NCBI RefSeq assembly: GCF_900890425.1
Contig: NZ_CAAHFG010000001.1
Coordinates: forward strand, 2,728,001 to 2,792,000
DNA length: 64,000 nucleotides
Direction of reading: 5' to 3'
From: Pontiella desulfatans
Lineage (GTDB): Bacteria; Verrucomicrobiota; Kiritimatiellia; Kiritimatiellales; Pontiellaceae
In this document: positions 1-8,136 of the stretch, in pieces
How the letters are laid out: each line of letters opens with the position of its first letter
How positions within the stretch are numbered: position 1 is the stretch's first letter
Translations under genes and position numbers: made by a program
Notes under the pieces: model-generated
What the model was told of the DNA's origin: nothing
Databases searched by the model: none
The model's input: the letters and a program-made list of their open reading frames with translations, nothing else

Positions 1-471
1 GTTTACATTTTTCTGGGCTCCACCTATTTCCATTTGGCCAAACTGTATTTTTCCATGGGGCGAATTGATATAGGTGCATAAAAAATGGCTAAAAACTATC
101 TCTGGATTCGGCGATGTTATTAGAGATGTGAACACTTGACTACCAGCTTGGCTAGACTTCACTACAGCCGACAGCCCCGGGTAACCAGTCCGCACTGTGA
201 CAATATCTCCTGATTTGAGTCTCTTCCTTCTATGCTGATACTCATAATCAGGATCAATAAACAACATACGTCTGTCATCGAGGTAGCCCTCGGCCACATT
301 AAGGTTGCGGTACATCCTAATACCTTCGTCACGATAAGCATGAGTTGCTGCTGAAGCAATCCCTACAGAAACTCGAGAAGCAATGTTCTCAACCCTATTT
401 GTTTCCCACTCCAGAGGAATCCACCCGACTTTGGTTTTTTTATACCCCGGCCTGTTTTCGTTTTTCTGCAT
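1..471 (-). CDS. hsdS: Type I restriction enzyme specificity subunit HsdS (partial, runs off left edge)
   Basis: The minus strand is open from an ATG at 471 to the window edge, giving 157 N-terminal residues. The ATG overlaps the stop of the upstream gene (TAATG), so the two are translationally coupled. Near the N-terminus it has GWIPLEWE, typical of the segment just before an HsdS target-recognition domain, followed later by SGDIVTVRTGYPG, the usual gate motif of these domains. HsdS chooses the DNA sequence methylated or cut by the HsdM/HsdR complex. Only the first recognition domain is visible. HsdM lies about 3 kb upstream in the same orientation, with an unusual cassette between them. Confidence 0.8.
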   Translation of the reverse strand, partial: MQKNENRPGYKKTKVGWIPLEWETNRVENIASRVSVGIASAATHAYRDEGIRMYRNLNVAEGYLDDRRMLFIDPDYEYQHRRKRLKSGDIVTVRTGYPGLSAVVKSSQAGSQVFTSLITSPNPEIVFSHFLCTYINSPHGKIQFGQMEIGGAQKNVN

Positions 472-1088
472 TAGGACTCTTCCTCTTCAAAATCGGTGTT
501 GCCTGCTTCAGACGGGAAGACGCATCCGCTATCCATGCTTTTCGCAAGCAGCAGATGAATCCGCATGATTTCTTTTACAAGAGCTGGAAGTTCGATTTGC
601 TTGCCCAGAATCTCAAGGGCTCTTTTGTCCACGTAGTAGGCACGGAAAAAGAGCATGGGGGCACCATGATTCGGCGGTTTCGGGCCGACATAGCTAGGGA
701 AGAAGTTCCCTGCAATGTGCCCTTTTATATACTCATCAATTTTTTCATCAAAGTGCTCGGCTTGGTTTCTTACATCTCGTGATTTTAAAGGGCTTGTTTC
801 ATCAACGCTAAAAACCCTTCTCAACTCCACGCCACGGCCTTCATATTTTTTTGACGGCCAAAAGTATCTGGAAAGCGCACCAGCTTGATGCACGATGTTT
901 TGAACATGATTCAGAACCTCATATTGGTCGATCTTCCACATTCCGCTTTCCATCCGATTGTGGAAATCATCAATCCATCCCGCTGAGATCAGTGCTGCTT
1001 CTGTTCGAGCAAGCATGCTCTCGATATAGAAAAACTGGTATGGCGGCCATATGGAGAAATCATCTTTCTGTTTCATGACGGCATCCAA
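471..1088 (-). CDS. Hypothetical protein in type I RM locus
   Basis: A 205-residue protein of no family I recognise. It is rich in aromatic and charged residues (an N-terminal IWPPYQFFYIESML stretch, an acidic FEEEES tail) and has no signal peptide or membrane segment. The start at 1088 lies inside the end of the patatin-like gene (16-bp overlap), and its stop overlaps the hsdS start. The tight coupling means it is expressed with the phospholipase and HsdS genes. It could be a partner or immunity protein of the patatin/metallohydrolase pair, but nothing in the sequence shows this. Confidence 0.65.
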   Translation of the reverse strand: MDAVMKQKDDFSIWPPYQFFYIESMLARTEAALISAGWIDDFHNRMESGMWKIDQYEVLNHVQNIVHQAGALSRYFWPSKKYEGRGVELRRVFSVDETSPLKSRDVRNQAEHFDEKIDEYIKGHIAGNFFPSYVGPKPPNHGAPMLFFRAYYVDKRALEILGKQIELPALVKEIMRIHLLLAKSMDSGCVFPSEAGNTDFEEEES

Positions 1089-2212
1089 GAGTAGCTGTTC
1101 TGATTGTATTCAATAAATGGGCTCCGATTGATCCCGTATAGTACGGCACTGCAAACCTCGTAACCATGCTGGAACACCGATCGAAACTCCGTCGGCTTGA
1201 GCTTGCGGAGCGTAGTGGCGAATTCTGACACAGTTTTTATTTCAGTTGGCGTCATGTAACGGGCTTTTGGTATTTCTGCATTCAGGTTTTTGCAGATCTG
1301 CTCGACTGACTCTCCCATGCGAAGATATCCACCGTTGTTATTGTTACGGAAAAATCCGAATAGTTCACGAGCCCGCAGGCTGCGCACCTGATCCATTGGG
1401 ATATTAACCAGCCGCATGGGCTGGCGAGGTAGGACAATGTTTTTAAGCCATTTTCGATAAACGAAATCCAAAGGTTTTGATGCATCACAAACAAGTGCAA
1501 AATCTAAATCATACCGAAGGCCCTTTTTCGTTTTATAGATAGCCTCCACTCCAAGATTATCATACACCCCGCCATCCCATAGGGTCAGGGATTTTGCGAT
1601 TGGATTTACATCTATGTCTGGAGCTGAACTTTGATCCCAGCCTGCATACTTCTTCCATGCAAATTCAGCAGTTTTAATTTTCAAGGGACCAATCAATCCC
1701 GGTACGGCTGCCGAAGCAGCTACGGCATCCGATAATGGGAATTTTGGATCTACTACATAGTTCGCAATATAATCTCCCATACGCCTCTTATGAAACCGCC
1801 AGTTTTTTCCAGTCTCATAACATGTGGCGTTGATCGTCCAGCGCGGATTGGTTTCGGGGATCTCAGAGATGCAGGAGGTAATACCCCAGCGATCTTTGAT
1901 TAGCTTCCCGATAATTTGTGCGCGGCCTTCCAGCACCTGGGGCCATGCTCTCAATAAATAAGCTCTTTGAAGGTCATAGCTGGTAAGAAACCGGGAGATT
2001 TCAGGCAAACATTTATTCAGGTAATCGTCAGCAGTCGGCCACCGTTTTCCTGCTTTTTCGAAAATCAGCGCTACGCATAGGCTTCCGCCCGAAACGGTGG
2101 AAATGTGTTCAAATGATGACCAAAACTCCGTTTCCGCCAAACGTGCAAGCACGCCCAGATGAAACACCGAAGCCCGCACACCACCTCCAGATAATGAAAG
2201 TCCTGTTTTCAT
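1073..2212 (-). CDS. Patatin-like phospholipase
   Basis: A 379-residue patatin/cPLA2-fold acyl hydrolase expected to cleave membrane phospholipids. The N-terminus carries the glycine-rich oxyanion-hole segment SLSGGGVRAS (residues 6-15). A nucleophile elbow VSGGS follows around residues 40-44, with Ser41 the likely nucleophile. DGGVYDNLG (Asp213) supplies the catalytic aspartate of the Ser-Asp dyad. There is no signal peptide, so the enzyme should be cytoplasmic. Its start overlaps the end of the metallohydrolase gene by 4 bp. Patatin-like phospholipases are known effectors in CBASS and other abortive defence systems. A defence role is inferred here from the position inside a restriction-modification locus. 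Confidence 0.85.
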   Translation of the reverse strand: MKTGLSLSGGGVRASVFHLGVLARLAETEFWSSFEHISTVSGGSLCVALIFEKAGKRWPTADDYLNKCLPEISRFLTSYDLQRAYLLRAWPQVLEGRAQIIGKLIKDRWGITSCISEIPETNPRWTINATCYETGKNWRFHKRRMGDYIANYVVDPKFPLSDAVAASAAVPGLIGPLKIKTAEFAWKKYAGWDQSSAPDIDVNPIAKSLTLWDGGVYDNLGVEAIYKTKKGLRYDLDFALVCDASKPLDFVYRKWLKNIVLPRQPMRLVNIPMDQVRSLRARELFGFFRNNNNGGYLRMGESVEQICKNLNAEIPKARYMTPTEIKTVSEFATTLRKLKPTEFRSVFQHGYEVCSAVLYGINRSPFIEYNQNSYSWMPS

Positions 2213-3099
2213 GATGCTGTCGGTGCTTGGCTATAGTTGCACTGCCCATCACCTTTAACTGTAAACTGTATGCGACCCCCCGTTTTCGTTGAAAGAAATT
2301 TCTTCTCTCCTGTAGTCCACGCAATGCCATTCGGCTTTGTGCGAAAACTATCATGAGTTGGTTCCATCCCGTATTTATCGCTTATCAGAACCATAGCAGG
2401 ATCGATTGTATCCATCATGTCTTGGCAGTATACCGATTGCCTTCCGTGGTGTGGAGCGACAAGGATTCGATATGTTGCGCCATCTATAAGAGGTTGAAAA
2501 TCAGAAGCATACTTGCTCCAGAATTCTAGCCACCCGGCCTCTTCGATATCGCCCGGAAAACAAAACAACCACCCCTTATAGGAATAGAACATGACGATGG
2601 ATGTATTGTTTTTATTCATACCCTCTCTATATGAAAGGCAACTTGCTTCAATTGTTACTCCACCATTGTAATCTGGATTGCGTGGATTCTCTGACCATTC
2701 AATTCCTCCACCATATGAACCGTCTAGCTCCTTATATTTCTTTTGATATTCATGCTGTTCGTCACCAAACTTTTCCCTGTCTGGGAGTGATTTGTTTCTC
2801 CGAAGGACTCTCGGTTTACCCAGGTGTTCGATGATTTTCGGTAGGTTGTGGAGATGATCCAAATCGGGATGACTAATGACAAGATAGTCTAGTTCAGTTT
2901 CCCCATAGTGGTGCCTTACGTGATGGGCGGGACAAAAGCCCGTTTCTGGGTACCACCCTGCATCAATCCAGTGATTGTGGCCATTGGGTGTTTGTATCCA
3001 GATTGAAAGACCATGGCCAACATCCCATAGCGTGAACATCATCTGTTTTTTCGCGGCATTTTCGCGTTCAATTTGGGTGAGGATTCTTTGGATATCCAT
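2209..3099 (-). CDS. ComEC/Rec2-type metallo-beta-lactamase-fold hydrolase
   Basis: A 296-residue cytoplasmic MBL-fold protein. WDVGHGLSIWIQTPNG followed by WIDAG (residues 25-47) matches the start of ComEC-type MBL domains. The metal-binding motif is HPDLDH (His77, Asp79, Asp81, His82). PGDIEEAG and VAPHHG provide the later metal ligands. An AAGGAGG ribosome site precedes the ATG at 3099. Stand-alone members hydrolyse phosphodiester or nucleotide substrates. Its gene overlaps the patatin gene by 4 bp, suggesting a two-protein module. The substrate is unknown; a nuclease or cyclic-nucleotide hydrolase is possible. Confidence 0.8.
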   Translation of the reverse strand: MDIQRILTQIERENAAKKQMMFTLWDVGHGLSIWIQTPNGHNHWIDAGWYPETGFCPAHHVRHHYGETELDYLVISHPDLDHLHNLPKIIEHLGKPRVLRRNKSLPDREKFGDEQHEYQKKYKELDGSYGGGIEWSENPRNPDYNGGVTIEASCLSYREGMNKNNTSIVMFYSYKGWLFCFPGDIEEAGWLEFWSKYASDFQPLIDGATYRILVAPHHGRQSVYCQDMMDTIDPAMVLISDKYGMEPTHDSFRTKPNGIAWTTGEKKFLSTKTGGRIQFTVKGDGQCNYSQAPTAS

Positions 3100-3109
3100 T
3101 GTTACCTCC

Positions 3110-3199
3110 TTAAGTATATTCGTTAATACCCAGTGCTTTGAGGTGTGTCTGCATCTCTTTATCCGGCTCCGTCAGCTCGGCGATGATTTCCTTTAGCAT
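3110..3199 (-). pseudogene. Orphan C-terminal tail of an HsdM-like methyltransferase
   Basis: A 29-codon reading frame from an ATG at 3199 ends in HLKALGINEYT. The intact HsdM encoded just upstream ends in HLKALGIGE, and the residues before it also correspond (LKEI..ELTE against LKEL..IDTE). The frame starts as a tail overlapping the 3' end of the DUF2188 gene. It looks like the remnant of a second hsdM 3' end left by a partial duplication. A functional peptide cannot be excluded, because the metallohydrolase ribosome site begins at its stop. Confidence 0.5.
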
Positions 3200-3204
3200 C
3201 GTCT

Positions 3205-3438
3205 CTATTTCCGATCCTTCGGCGGGCACGGATCATTTCCATAACTGTTTCCAGCTCGGATGCGTCCATCGGTTCCGTGAATCTTGGTATCGGAATGCTG
3301 GTTGCGGGCAATATCTTGAGCGATGTTGATCGCCTGTGCCTGCGTTTTAGTCACGGCGGTTGCTTTGCTGTTTCCAGCACCCTTAACCGCCCATCCATCC
3401 GAGTGCTTTACTACGTGTTGGTTTTTGCCGCGTGCCAT
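3205..3438 (-). CDS. DUF2188 protein
   Basis: A 77-residue small basic protein of the DUF2188 family. Diagnostic pieces are HVVKHSDGWAVKGAGNSKAT at the N-terminus, TQAQAINIAQ in the middle and IHGTDGRIRAGNSYGNDP near the end. The family is common near restriction-modification and other accessory loci, and its biochemical role is not established. The gene follows hsdM with a 23-bp gap and the same orientation, so it is probably cotranscribed with hsdM. Confidence 0.85.
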   Translation of the reverse strand: MARGKNQHVVKHSDGWAVKGAGNSKATAVTKTQAQAINIAQDIARNQHSDTKIHGTDGRIRAGNSYGNDPCPPKDRK

Positions 3439-3461
3439 GGTGTTGCTCCTTATCTTGTTGG

Positions 3462-4979
3462 TTATTCCCCGATCCCCAGCGCCTTCAGGTGCTCGGCCAT
3501 TTCGGCTTCGACCTTCACGAGTTCAGTATCGATTTCCTTCAATTCCTTGAGGTTGGCCTCGATGTCGATCTCCTCCTCTTCCTCGAAGGTGTCGACATAG
3601 CGGGTGATATTGAGATTGTGGTCGTTTTCGGCGATCTCGCCGGGCAGGACGGGACGGCAGAACTTTTCGATCGGCTTGCGCTTTTCGACGGCGTCGATGA
3701 TTTTCTGGATATGCTTCTCTTCCATAAAGTTCATGGCCTTGCCGGGCTTGAACTCTTTGGAGGCCTCAACAAAAAAGACGTCCTTGCGGTCGGCGTTGGC
3801 ACCGCCTTCTTCGCGGGATCGGTCGAGGATAAGGATGGCGACGGGGATGCCCGTGGTTTGGAACAGCCCGGCAGGCAGGCCAATGACGGTATCGACGATA
3901 TTTTGCTCCAGCAGGCTTTTGCGAATCCGGCCTTCGGCCGCGCCGCGGAACAGTACGCCGTGCGGGACAATGACGGCGACGCGCCCTTCCCCGGCCTTGG
4001 CGGTTTCGACCATGTGGGTGACGAAGGCATAGTCGCCCTTGGTCTTGGGCGGCAGGCCGCGCCAGAAGCGGTTGTAGGGATCGTTCTCGATGTTTTCGCC
4101 CATCCATTTTTTAAGGGAGAACGGCGGGTTGGCGACGACGAGGTCGAACTTCATGAGGGCGTCGTCTTCCTTGAGCAGCGGATTGTTGAGGGTGTCGCCC
4201 TGTTTGATGGTGGCGGAATCCTTGCCGTGCAGGAACATGTTCATGCGGGCGAGGTTGTAGGTGCCCATATTGCTTTCCTGGCCGTAGAGGGCGTAGTCGT
4301 TCGAGCCCTGCTTCTCGATCTCAGCCCCTGCCAGCAGCAGCAGACCGCCCGCCCCGCAGGCAGGATCGCAGATGCGCCAGCCGGGTTGCGGCCTGGCCAG
4401 CCGCGCCAGCAGCTCGGCGACGGAATGGACGGTGAAGAATTCGCCAGCTTTTTTTCCGGCATCGGAACCGAAGCGCTCGACCATATACATATAGGCATTG
4501 CCGATCACGTCGTCGCCCGCCTCGGTGAGGTCGATCCTTGAAAAGTCGTCCATGAGGTCGCGCAGCATTTTGTTGCGCTGCTCGGTATTGCCGAGCACGG
4601 CCTCGGAGTTGAAGTCGACGGTGATGATGCCGCCGAGCCGCTCACTGTTTTCGTCTTCGATCCGATGCAGCGCCTTGTTGAGCAGTTCGCCGAGGTTGTC
4701 TTCCTCGCGCTTGAGGTAGAGCTCGTGGAAGCTGGCGCCCTCGGGAATGATGAAGCGTTCGCTTTTCAGGCGCAGGGCAATACGGTCTTTGTCGTCGCCA
4801 TAGCGCGCCTTGAGTTTTTCCAGCGTGTGCTGATGCAGGTCGGAGATATATTTGAAGAAGAGGAAGAGCAGGACATAGTCCTTGTAGACCCCGCCATCGA
4901 CGTTGCCGCGCGAGGAGTCGGCCGCGTTCCACAGCGTTTTGTTCAGCTCGTCCTGGGTGTATTTTTTTGCGCCTGTCAT
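3462..4979 (-). CDS. hsdM: Type I restriction-modification DNA methyltransferase HsdM
   Basis: A 505-residue N6-adenine methyltransferase subunit, normal in length for HsdM. The N-terminal helical domain (about residues 8-150) is followed by the SAM-binding motif DPACGAGG (205-212) and the catalytic NPPF motif (284-287). The C-terminus is a charged helix ending HLKALGIGE, which contacts HsdS. With HsdS it methylates adenines in an asymmetric bipartite site and protects host DNA. It lies 19 bp downstream of a half-size HsdS gene. The sequence shows no frameshift or missing motif, so it should be active. Confidence 0.95.
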   Translation of the reverse strand: MTGAKKYTQDELNKTLWNAADSSRGNVDGGVYKDYVLLFLFFKYISDLHQHTLEKLKARYGDDKDRIALRLKSERFIIPEGASFHELYLKREEDNLGELLNKALHRIEDENSERLGGIITVDFNSEAVLGNTEQRNKMLRDLMDDFSRIDLTEAGDDVIGNAYMYMVERFGSDAGKKAGEFFTVHSVAELLARLARPQPGWRICDPACGAGGLLLLAGAEIEKQGSNDYALYGQESNMGTYNLARMNMFLHGKDSATIKQGDTLNNPLLKEDDALMKFDLVVANPPFSLKKWMGENIENDPYNRFWRGLPPKTKGDYAFVTHMVETAKAGEGRVAVIVPHGVLFRGAAEGRIRKSLLEQNIVDTVIGLPAGLFQTTGIPVAILILDRSREEGGANADRKDVFFVEASKEFKPGKAMNFMEEKHIQKIIDAVEKRKPIEKFCRPVLPGEIAENDHNLNITRYVDTFEEEEEIDIEANLKELKEIDTELVKVEAEMAEHLKALGIGE

Positions 4980-4998
4980 GGTTGGCTCTCCGTTTAAA

Positions 4999-5592
4999 CT
5001 ATTGAATGGTTGAAAGTCTCGCCTTGGCTGAAGCTTCGGCAGTCAAGTGGTGGTTAATGAGTCCGTCCAGCAGCTCCAGCTTGCGGGCGGTGAGCCGGGC
5101 ATAGTCCCGGCGGCTCTGTTCGAGGTCGATCAGCTCCTGCTGCGTTCCAAGGTCTGGAACCGGGAGAATGAAATGCTCCATCGTATTGCGGCTGACATAG
5201 GGAATGGAGGATTGCTCGATCAGACGGTTAAAGCCCAGCCTGCCCTGCGCGGAGTTGAAGTAGAGTGACAGATAGGCCGGCAAAACCGCCTTACCGGGCT
5301 TAACCCTGACCACCAGCAACGAGCCGGAAGCGACACACCCGCCTTCGCATTGCCCGGAAAACACCGCCGACGCAAAACGACCGCGCGTGGAAACCAGCAC
5401 ATCGCCTGCTTTTAGAAGGTGCTCTTTCTTGAGGCCGGAAACGACAACCCGTAAAATTCGGGCATCCAGAATACGACCGTCATCCGACAGATCACGCGGT
5501 TGTATGACGCATACGTTACCATCAGGATCATGGATGATTTTAGACCTAAAGGCATAACCTGCTCGTATTTCAGCTATATCGCAAATACTCAT
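4999..5592 (-). CDS. Half-size HsdS-like specificity protein
   Basis: The frame is open from 5676, but I place the start at the ATG at 5592 (MSICDIAEIRAGYAF). A promoter at 5603-5630 would start transcription only a few bases upstream of it, leaving a leaderless or near-leaderless mRNA. The 197-residue product has one target-recognition domain (IAEIRAGYAFRSKI, then LKAGDVLVSTRGRF) and one C-terminal helix (LDLEQSRRDYARL-type). Normal HsdS has two of each, at about 400 residues. Half-subunits can dimerise to recognise palindromic bipartite sites. A fuller-looking HsdS is encoded at the left edge, so the locus holds two specificity proteins. Confidence 0.75.
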   Translation of the reverse strand: MSICDIAEIRAGYAFRSKIIHDPDGNVCVIQPRDLSDDGRILDARILRVVVSGLKKEHLLKAGDVLVSTRGRFASAVFSGQCEGGCVASGSLLVVRVKPGKAVLPAYLSLYFNSAQGRLGFNRLIEQSSIPYVSRNTMEHFILPVPDLGTQQELIDLEQSRRDYARLTARKLELLDGLINHHLTAEASAKARLSTIQ

Positions 5593-5602
5593 AACAGTTC
5601 GC

Positions 5603-5630
5603 AATATAGTCATACTGCGCATTCTGTCAA
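5603..5630 (-). promoter_or_regulatory. Sigma-70-type promoter for the type I RM operon
   Basis: On the minus strand a perfect -35 box TTGACA (5630-5625) is followed after 16 bp by TATATT (5608-5603). Transcription would begin near 5597, about five bases before the ATG at 5592. Confidence 0.55.
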
Positions 5631-5715
5631 GCCTCTCGCAATAAACAAATATTGCACAGTTGACGCAGGTATACATTTTTCTCTACAGTTTGGTGCAACA
5701 AAGGAGACCGATGTT

Positions 5716-5894
5716 ATGACGCACGAGTACCCGCCAAAACAAATTAAGATCGGGAACAGCACGTTCGAGGTTTCCGGATATGGCCGACTTCACCCTTGCT
5801 GGACTGGGCACGTGAAAAACTCGAAATCCTAACCGCTGATAACTGGCAGGATATCAAACAACAATTACTGGCGGACCGGGAGGATGGGTTGTGA
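5716..5894 (+). pseudogene. Frameshifted remnant of a small gene
   Basis: From the ATG at 5716 one frame gives a plausible start (MTHEYPPKQIKIGNSTFEV). It then loses sense near 5775, while a second frame reads SPLLDWAREKLEILTADNW and continues to a TGA at 5892-5894 that overlaps the GTG start of the next gene. The two parts would join with one frameshift into a protein of about 58 residues. A ribosome site (AAGGAG) lies at 5701-5706. I do not recognise the family. Confidence 0.35.
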
Positions 5895-7066
5895 GTGAAG
5901 AACTAATCATGCTGCATAAAGATGCGAGCAGAAAAGATGAGACACAGTTCATAAAGTACATCGCGGCTAACTGCCATCCCAACTACCAAATTATAGTCAA
6001 AATAGCACACTGGTTTTTCAAAGATGACATTCGTGCGCTACTGAATGATGAATACAAGACCCTGCTTCTTAAAAGACTCAGGGCCGACAACCCGACTGAG
6101 TTGATCCTCTCATTAGTTAACAAGCTCGATTGTAATAAGGGGGAGGGCAAGCAGGTCCAGATCGAACCGTTTAACTTCTTGCGAGATATAGACAATATAG
6201 ACGAAGCTGGGAAACTTGCCCTCTCCGATGTCCTGCAATCCGTATTTTCACAAGGCCTCACACACGACGGTGTTTATGATTTTGCACGGCAATGCCTTAT
6301 TGAACATGCTATAAAAAAGAAAGATTTAGCTTTCAGCATCATTGAACAAAATTCGGCATCTGGCTTGCCCGAAATTGCTATAAGAAACATTGTGCGATTT
6401 GCCATAAACAATTCCCTTGAGATGTATGAGTGTGAGGCGTTTTTTTGGCAGTTGAACTCTGCCGCACACAGATTGAAGTCACATAATATTCCGGTCGCAA
6501 AACATCTAAAAAATGCATATCCACCTTCGCTACTAGTACAGCTAGCTACCACTTCGGACATTAAAAAGAACCTTGATCATCTAAAAAAACTTGCGGTGGA
6601 AATAGGCACGGAAAATAAAAGTGCATTGCAAATATTTGGATGGTGCGTAAAGGAAGCCTATGTAGCCAGATATGAGGCCAACGTCGATGAACACTATGAT
6701 GAAGACCAGAATTTTCTGGCACACCTCGCACATATCGAAGGTATATTTTCGCACCCAACGTTTTGGAACGAGCTCTCAAGCGTAACGAGTAAAATTCGTA
6801 GCATCACAGCGACCAAGAAATATCCTTCTCGCCTTGAGGCGCTCCGGGAATTCTGCCGCATATGCTACATCAACAAGCTCCTTGCAGGCAATAAACCTGC
6901 GCTATCGCGGGGAACCGACGTCTACATAGCAGCATCTGACTTCCTAAGGCACTCTATCGGGCTACACAAAGAAACCTTTGAAAATGATCTCAAGGGAGCT
7001 TACCGCATCGCTCAGCTCGAAATTGAGCACGGAAGAAATGATGTCCACCTTGAATGTGAAAAATAA
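5891..7066 (+). CDS. Hypothetical protein next to RM locus
   Basis: A 391-residue soluble protein starting with GTG at 5891, four bases before the end of the degenerate small gene upstream. Predicted almost entirely helical, with leucine-, lysine- and histidine-rich stretches, and no signal peptide, membrane segment or catalytic motif I can name. It is transcribed divergently from the type I RM operon across a 300-bp region. It may be an accessory or defence protein, but no function can be assigned from the sequence. Confidence 0.6.
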   Translation: MSEELIMLHKDASRKDETQFIKYIAANCHPNYQIIVKIAHWFFKDDIRALLNDEYKTLLLKRLRADNPTELILSLVNKLDCNKGEGKQVQIEPFNFLRDIDNIDEAGKLALSDVLQSVFSQGLTHDGVYDFARQCLIEHAIKKKDLAFSIIEQNSASGLPEIAIRNIVRFAINNSLEMYECEAFFWQLNSAAHRLKSHNIPVAKHLKNAYPPSLLVQLATTSDIKKNLDHLKKLAVEIGTENKSALQIFGWCVKEAYVARYEANVDEHYDEDQNFLAHLAHIEGIFSHPTFWNELSSVTSKIRSITATKKYPSRLEALREFCRICYINKLLAGNKPALSRGTDVYIAASDFLRHSIGLHKETFENDLKGAYRIAQLEIEHGRNDVHLECEK

Positions 7067-7173
7067 TTCCTTCGAATTCCCATGCATAAGGTTCTGCACA
7101 GCAAATAATAACTAAAAACCCCTTCCAGAAACACCAGTTCGCGTATAATTTCGGCGGACTCCTTCGCTACTTT

Positions 7174-7200
7174 TCCTCCAGTCAGATTAACCCTGGAGGA
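7174..7200 (+). promoter_or_regulatory. Shine-Dalgarno-sequestering hairpin
   Basis: TCCTCCAG (7174-7181) and CTGGAGGA (7193-7200) form a perfect 8-bp stem with an 11-base loop. The 3' arm contains the GGAGGA ribosome site of the gene starting at 7205. Folding would block translation, so this may be a translational switch. Confidence 0.5.
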
Positions 7201-7204
7201 CACA

Positions 7205-7504
7205 ATGAAAAGCAGCACCAAGCAGATGATCACCGTTGCATTAGCGGCCGACGAAACCATCGACAGCACATCGCGAAAACAACTGGCACAAGCCTTGGCC
7301 GGCAAGCAAAGAGCCGGCAAACAAATCGGCACCAAGGAGGCGGCTGCCATCCTTGGCATACACCCCATTAGCCTGAGAAGACTTGAAAAGAGAGGTGCCA
7401 TTTCAGCGGTACGGCTTAGCAAACGGCGTATCCGCTGGTTTCTCGAAGATGTCACCCGTCTTCGCGACCAAGGAGTGGAAATCGACCGGGGGGTGGAAAA
7501 ATGA
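7205..7504 (+). CDS. MerR/excisionase-type helix-turn-helix protein
   Basis: A 99-residue DNA-binding protein. Residues about 40-85 form an excisionase-like winged helix-turn-helix: GTKEAAAILGIHPISLRRL followed by the wing with RLSKRRIRWF. It could act as a recombination directionality factor or a transcription regulator of the mobile region. No partner integrase is encoded nearby. The ATG follows a GGAGGA site held in a hairpin. The stop overlaps the start of the next gene by 4 bp (ATGA), so the two are translationally coupled. Confidence 0.75.
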   Translation: MKSSTKQMITVALAADETIDSTSRKQLAQALAGKQRAGKQIGTKEAAAILGIHPISLRRLEKRGAISAVRLSKRRIRWFLEDVTRLRDQGVEIDRGVEK

Positions 7505-8136
7505 ACGCGCCGCCAACTACAATCTGCATCGATCACAACAGCGTGCATTTCACCCGAGCGAGATTCCTGATGGAAACTAGGTCTTGCGACCCAAACAGAG
7601 CCATTCTTAATCTGCTATGCGTTGAACGGCGGGCGCGGGGTATCTCGATCACGGCAACAAATGGACAATTCCTGCGCTCGGACAACTTCAACATACGCGC
7701 CGAGCCGGGGGTTTATTGCGTTGCGAGTAACACGGTCGACCAGATCGGCCTAATTCGGGTCTATGAAACTGCTGCATACCCCAATTATCGCCATGCGATC
7801 CCAAGGCTCAACTCATCAAATTCCCACGTTCTGGAAGGCCACGGTCTTAATTTTGTTGTCTGGGCCGCAGCGGCCCTAGGCACATATATCTCCCCGACAT
7901 TGATCCATATTGGCGAGAATGAACCCTTTAAACTCCACATTCATAAGAAGGATTACCTTGGAGTCGTCCTGAAGAACAGGAATACGACGGCAGTCATCAT
8001 GCCGGTCACCAGCAAGGAAAAATGGACAGATTTAGTTACCAACATCCAGCGAGGCGTACACCTCAAGGCCCTATTGGGCGAACAAACAGCTTCCCTGAAA
8101 CTAATTCACAACAACCAAACTGGAGCCGCAAAATGA
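7501..8136 (+). CDS. Sliding-clamp (DnaN)-like protein, copy 1
   Basis: A 211-residue protein homologous to the one encoded at 15879-16490. Shared landmarks are GISITATNGQFLRSDNFN against GITITATDGRRMRSDRFN, then AEPGVY/AEPGLY, YPNYRHAIP/FPSYRQVIP, and a closing hydrophobic VIMP/VVMP. The ATDGRRM-type motif preceded by a VLxxVL-like segment resembles a domain of the DNA polymerase III beta clamp. The protein is about half to two thirds the length of DnaN. A role in element replication or clamp mimicry is inferred. It sits directly upstream of the initiator-like gene. Confidence 0.6.
   Translation: MNAPPTTICIDHNSVHFTRARFLMETRSCDPNRAILNLLCVERRARGISITATNGQFLRSDNFNIRAEPGVYCVASNTVDQIGLIRVYETAAYPNYRHAIPRLNSSNSHVLEGHGLNFVVWAAAALGTYISPTLIHIGENEPFKLHIHKKDYLGVVLKNRNTTAVIMPVTSKEKWTDLVTNIQRGVHLKALLGEQTASLKLIHNNQTGAAK

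Noticed and set aside
345-782. 145-codon plus-strand ORF
   Set aside because: It is antisense to hsdS and the 205-residue gene and has no family features; the coupled minus-strand genes explain this DNA.
3432-4541. 369-codon plus-strand ORF
   Set aside because: A shadow of hsdM: the composition (FDLHEF, DGVDDFLD) is the mirrored codon bias of a GC-rich gene, and the HsdM motifs are on the other strand.
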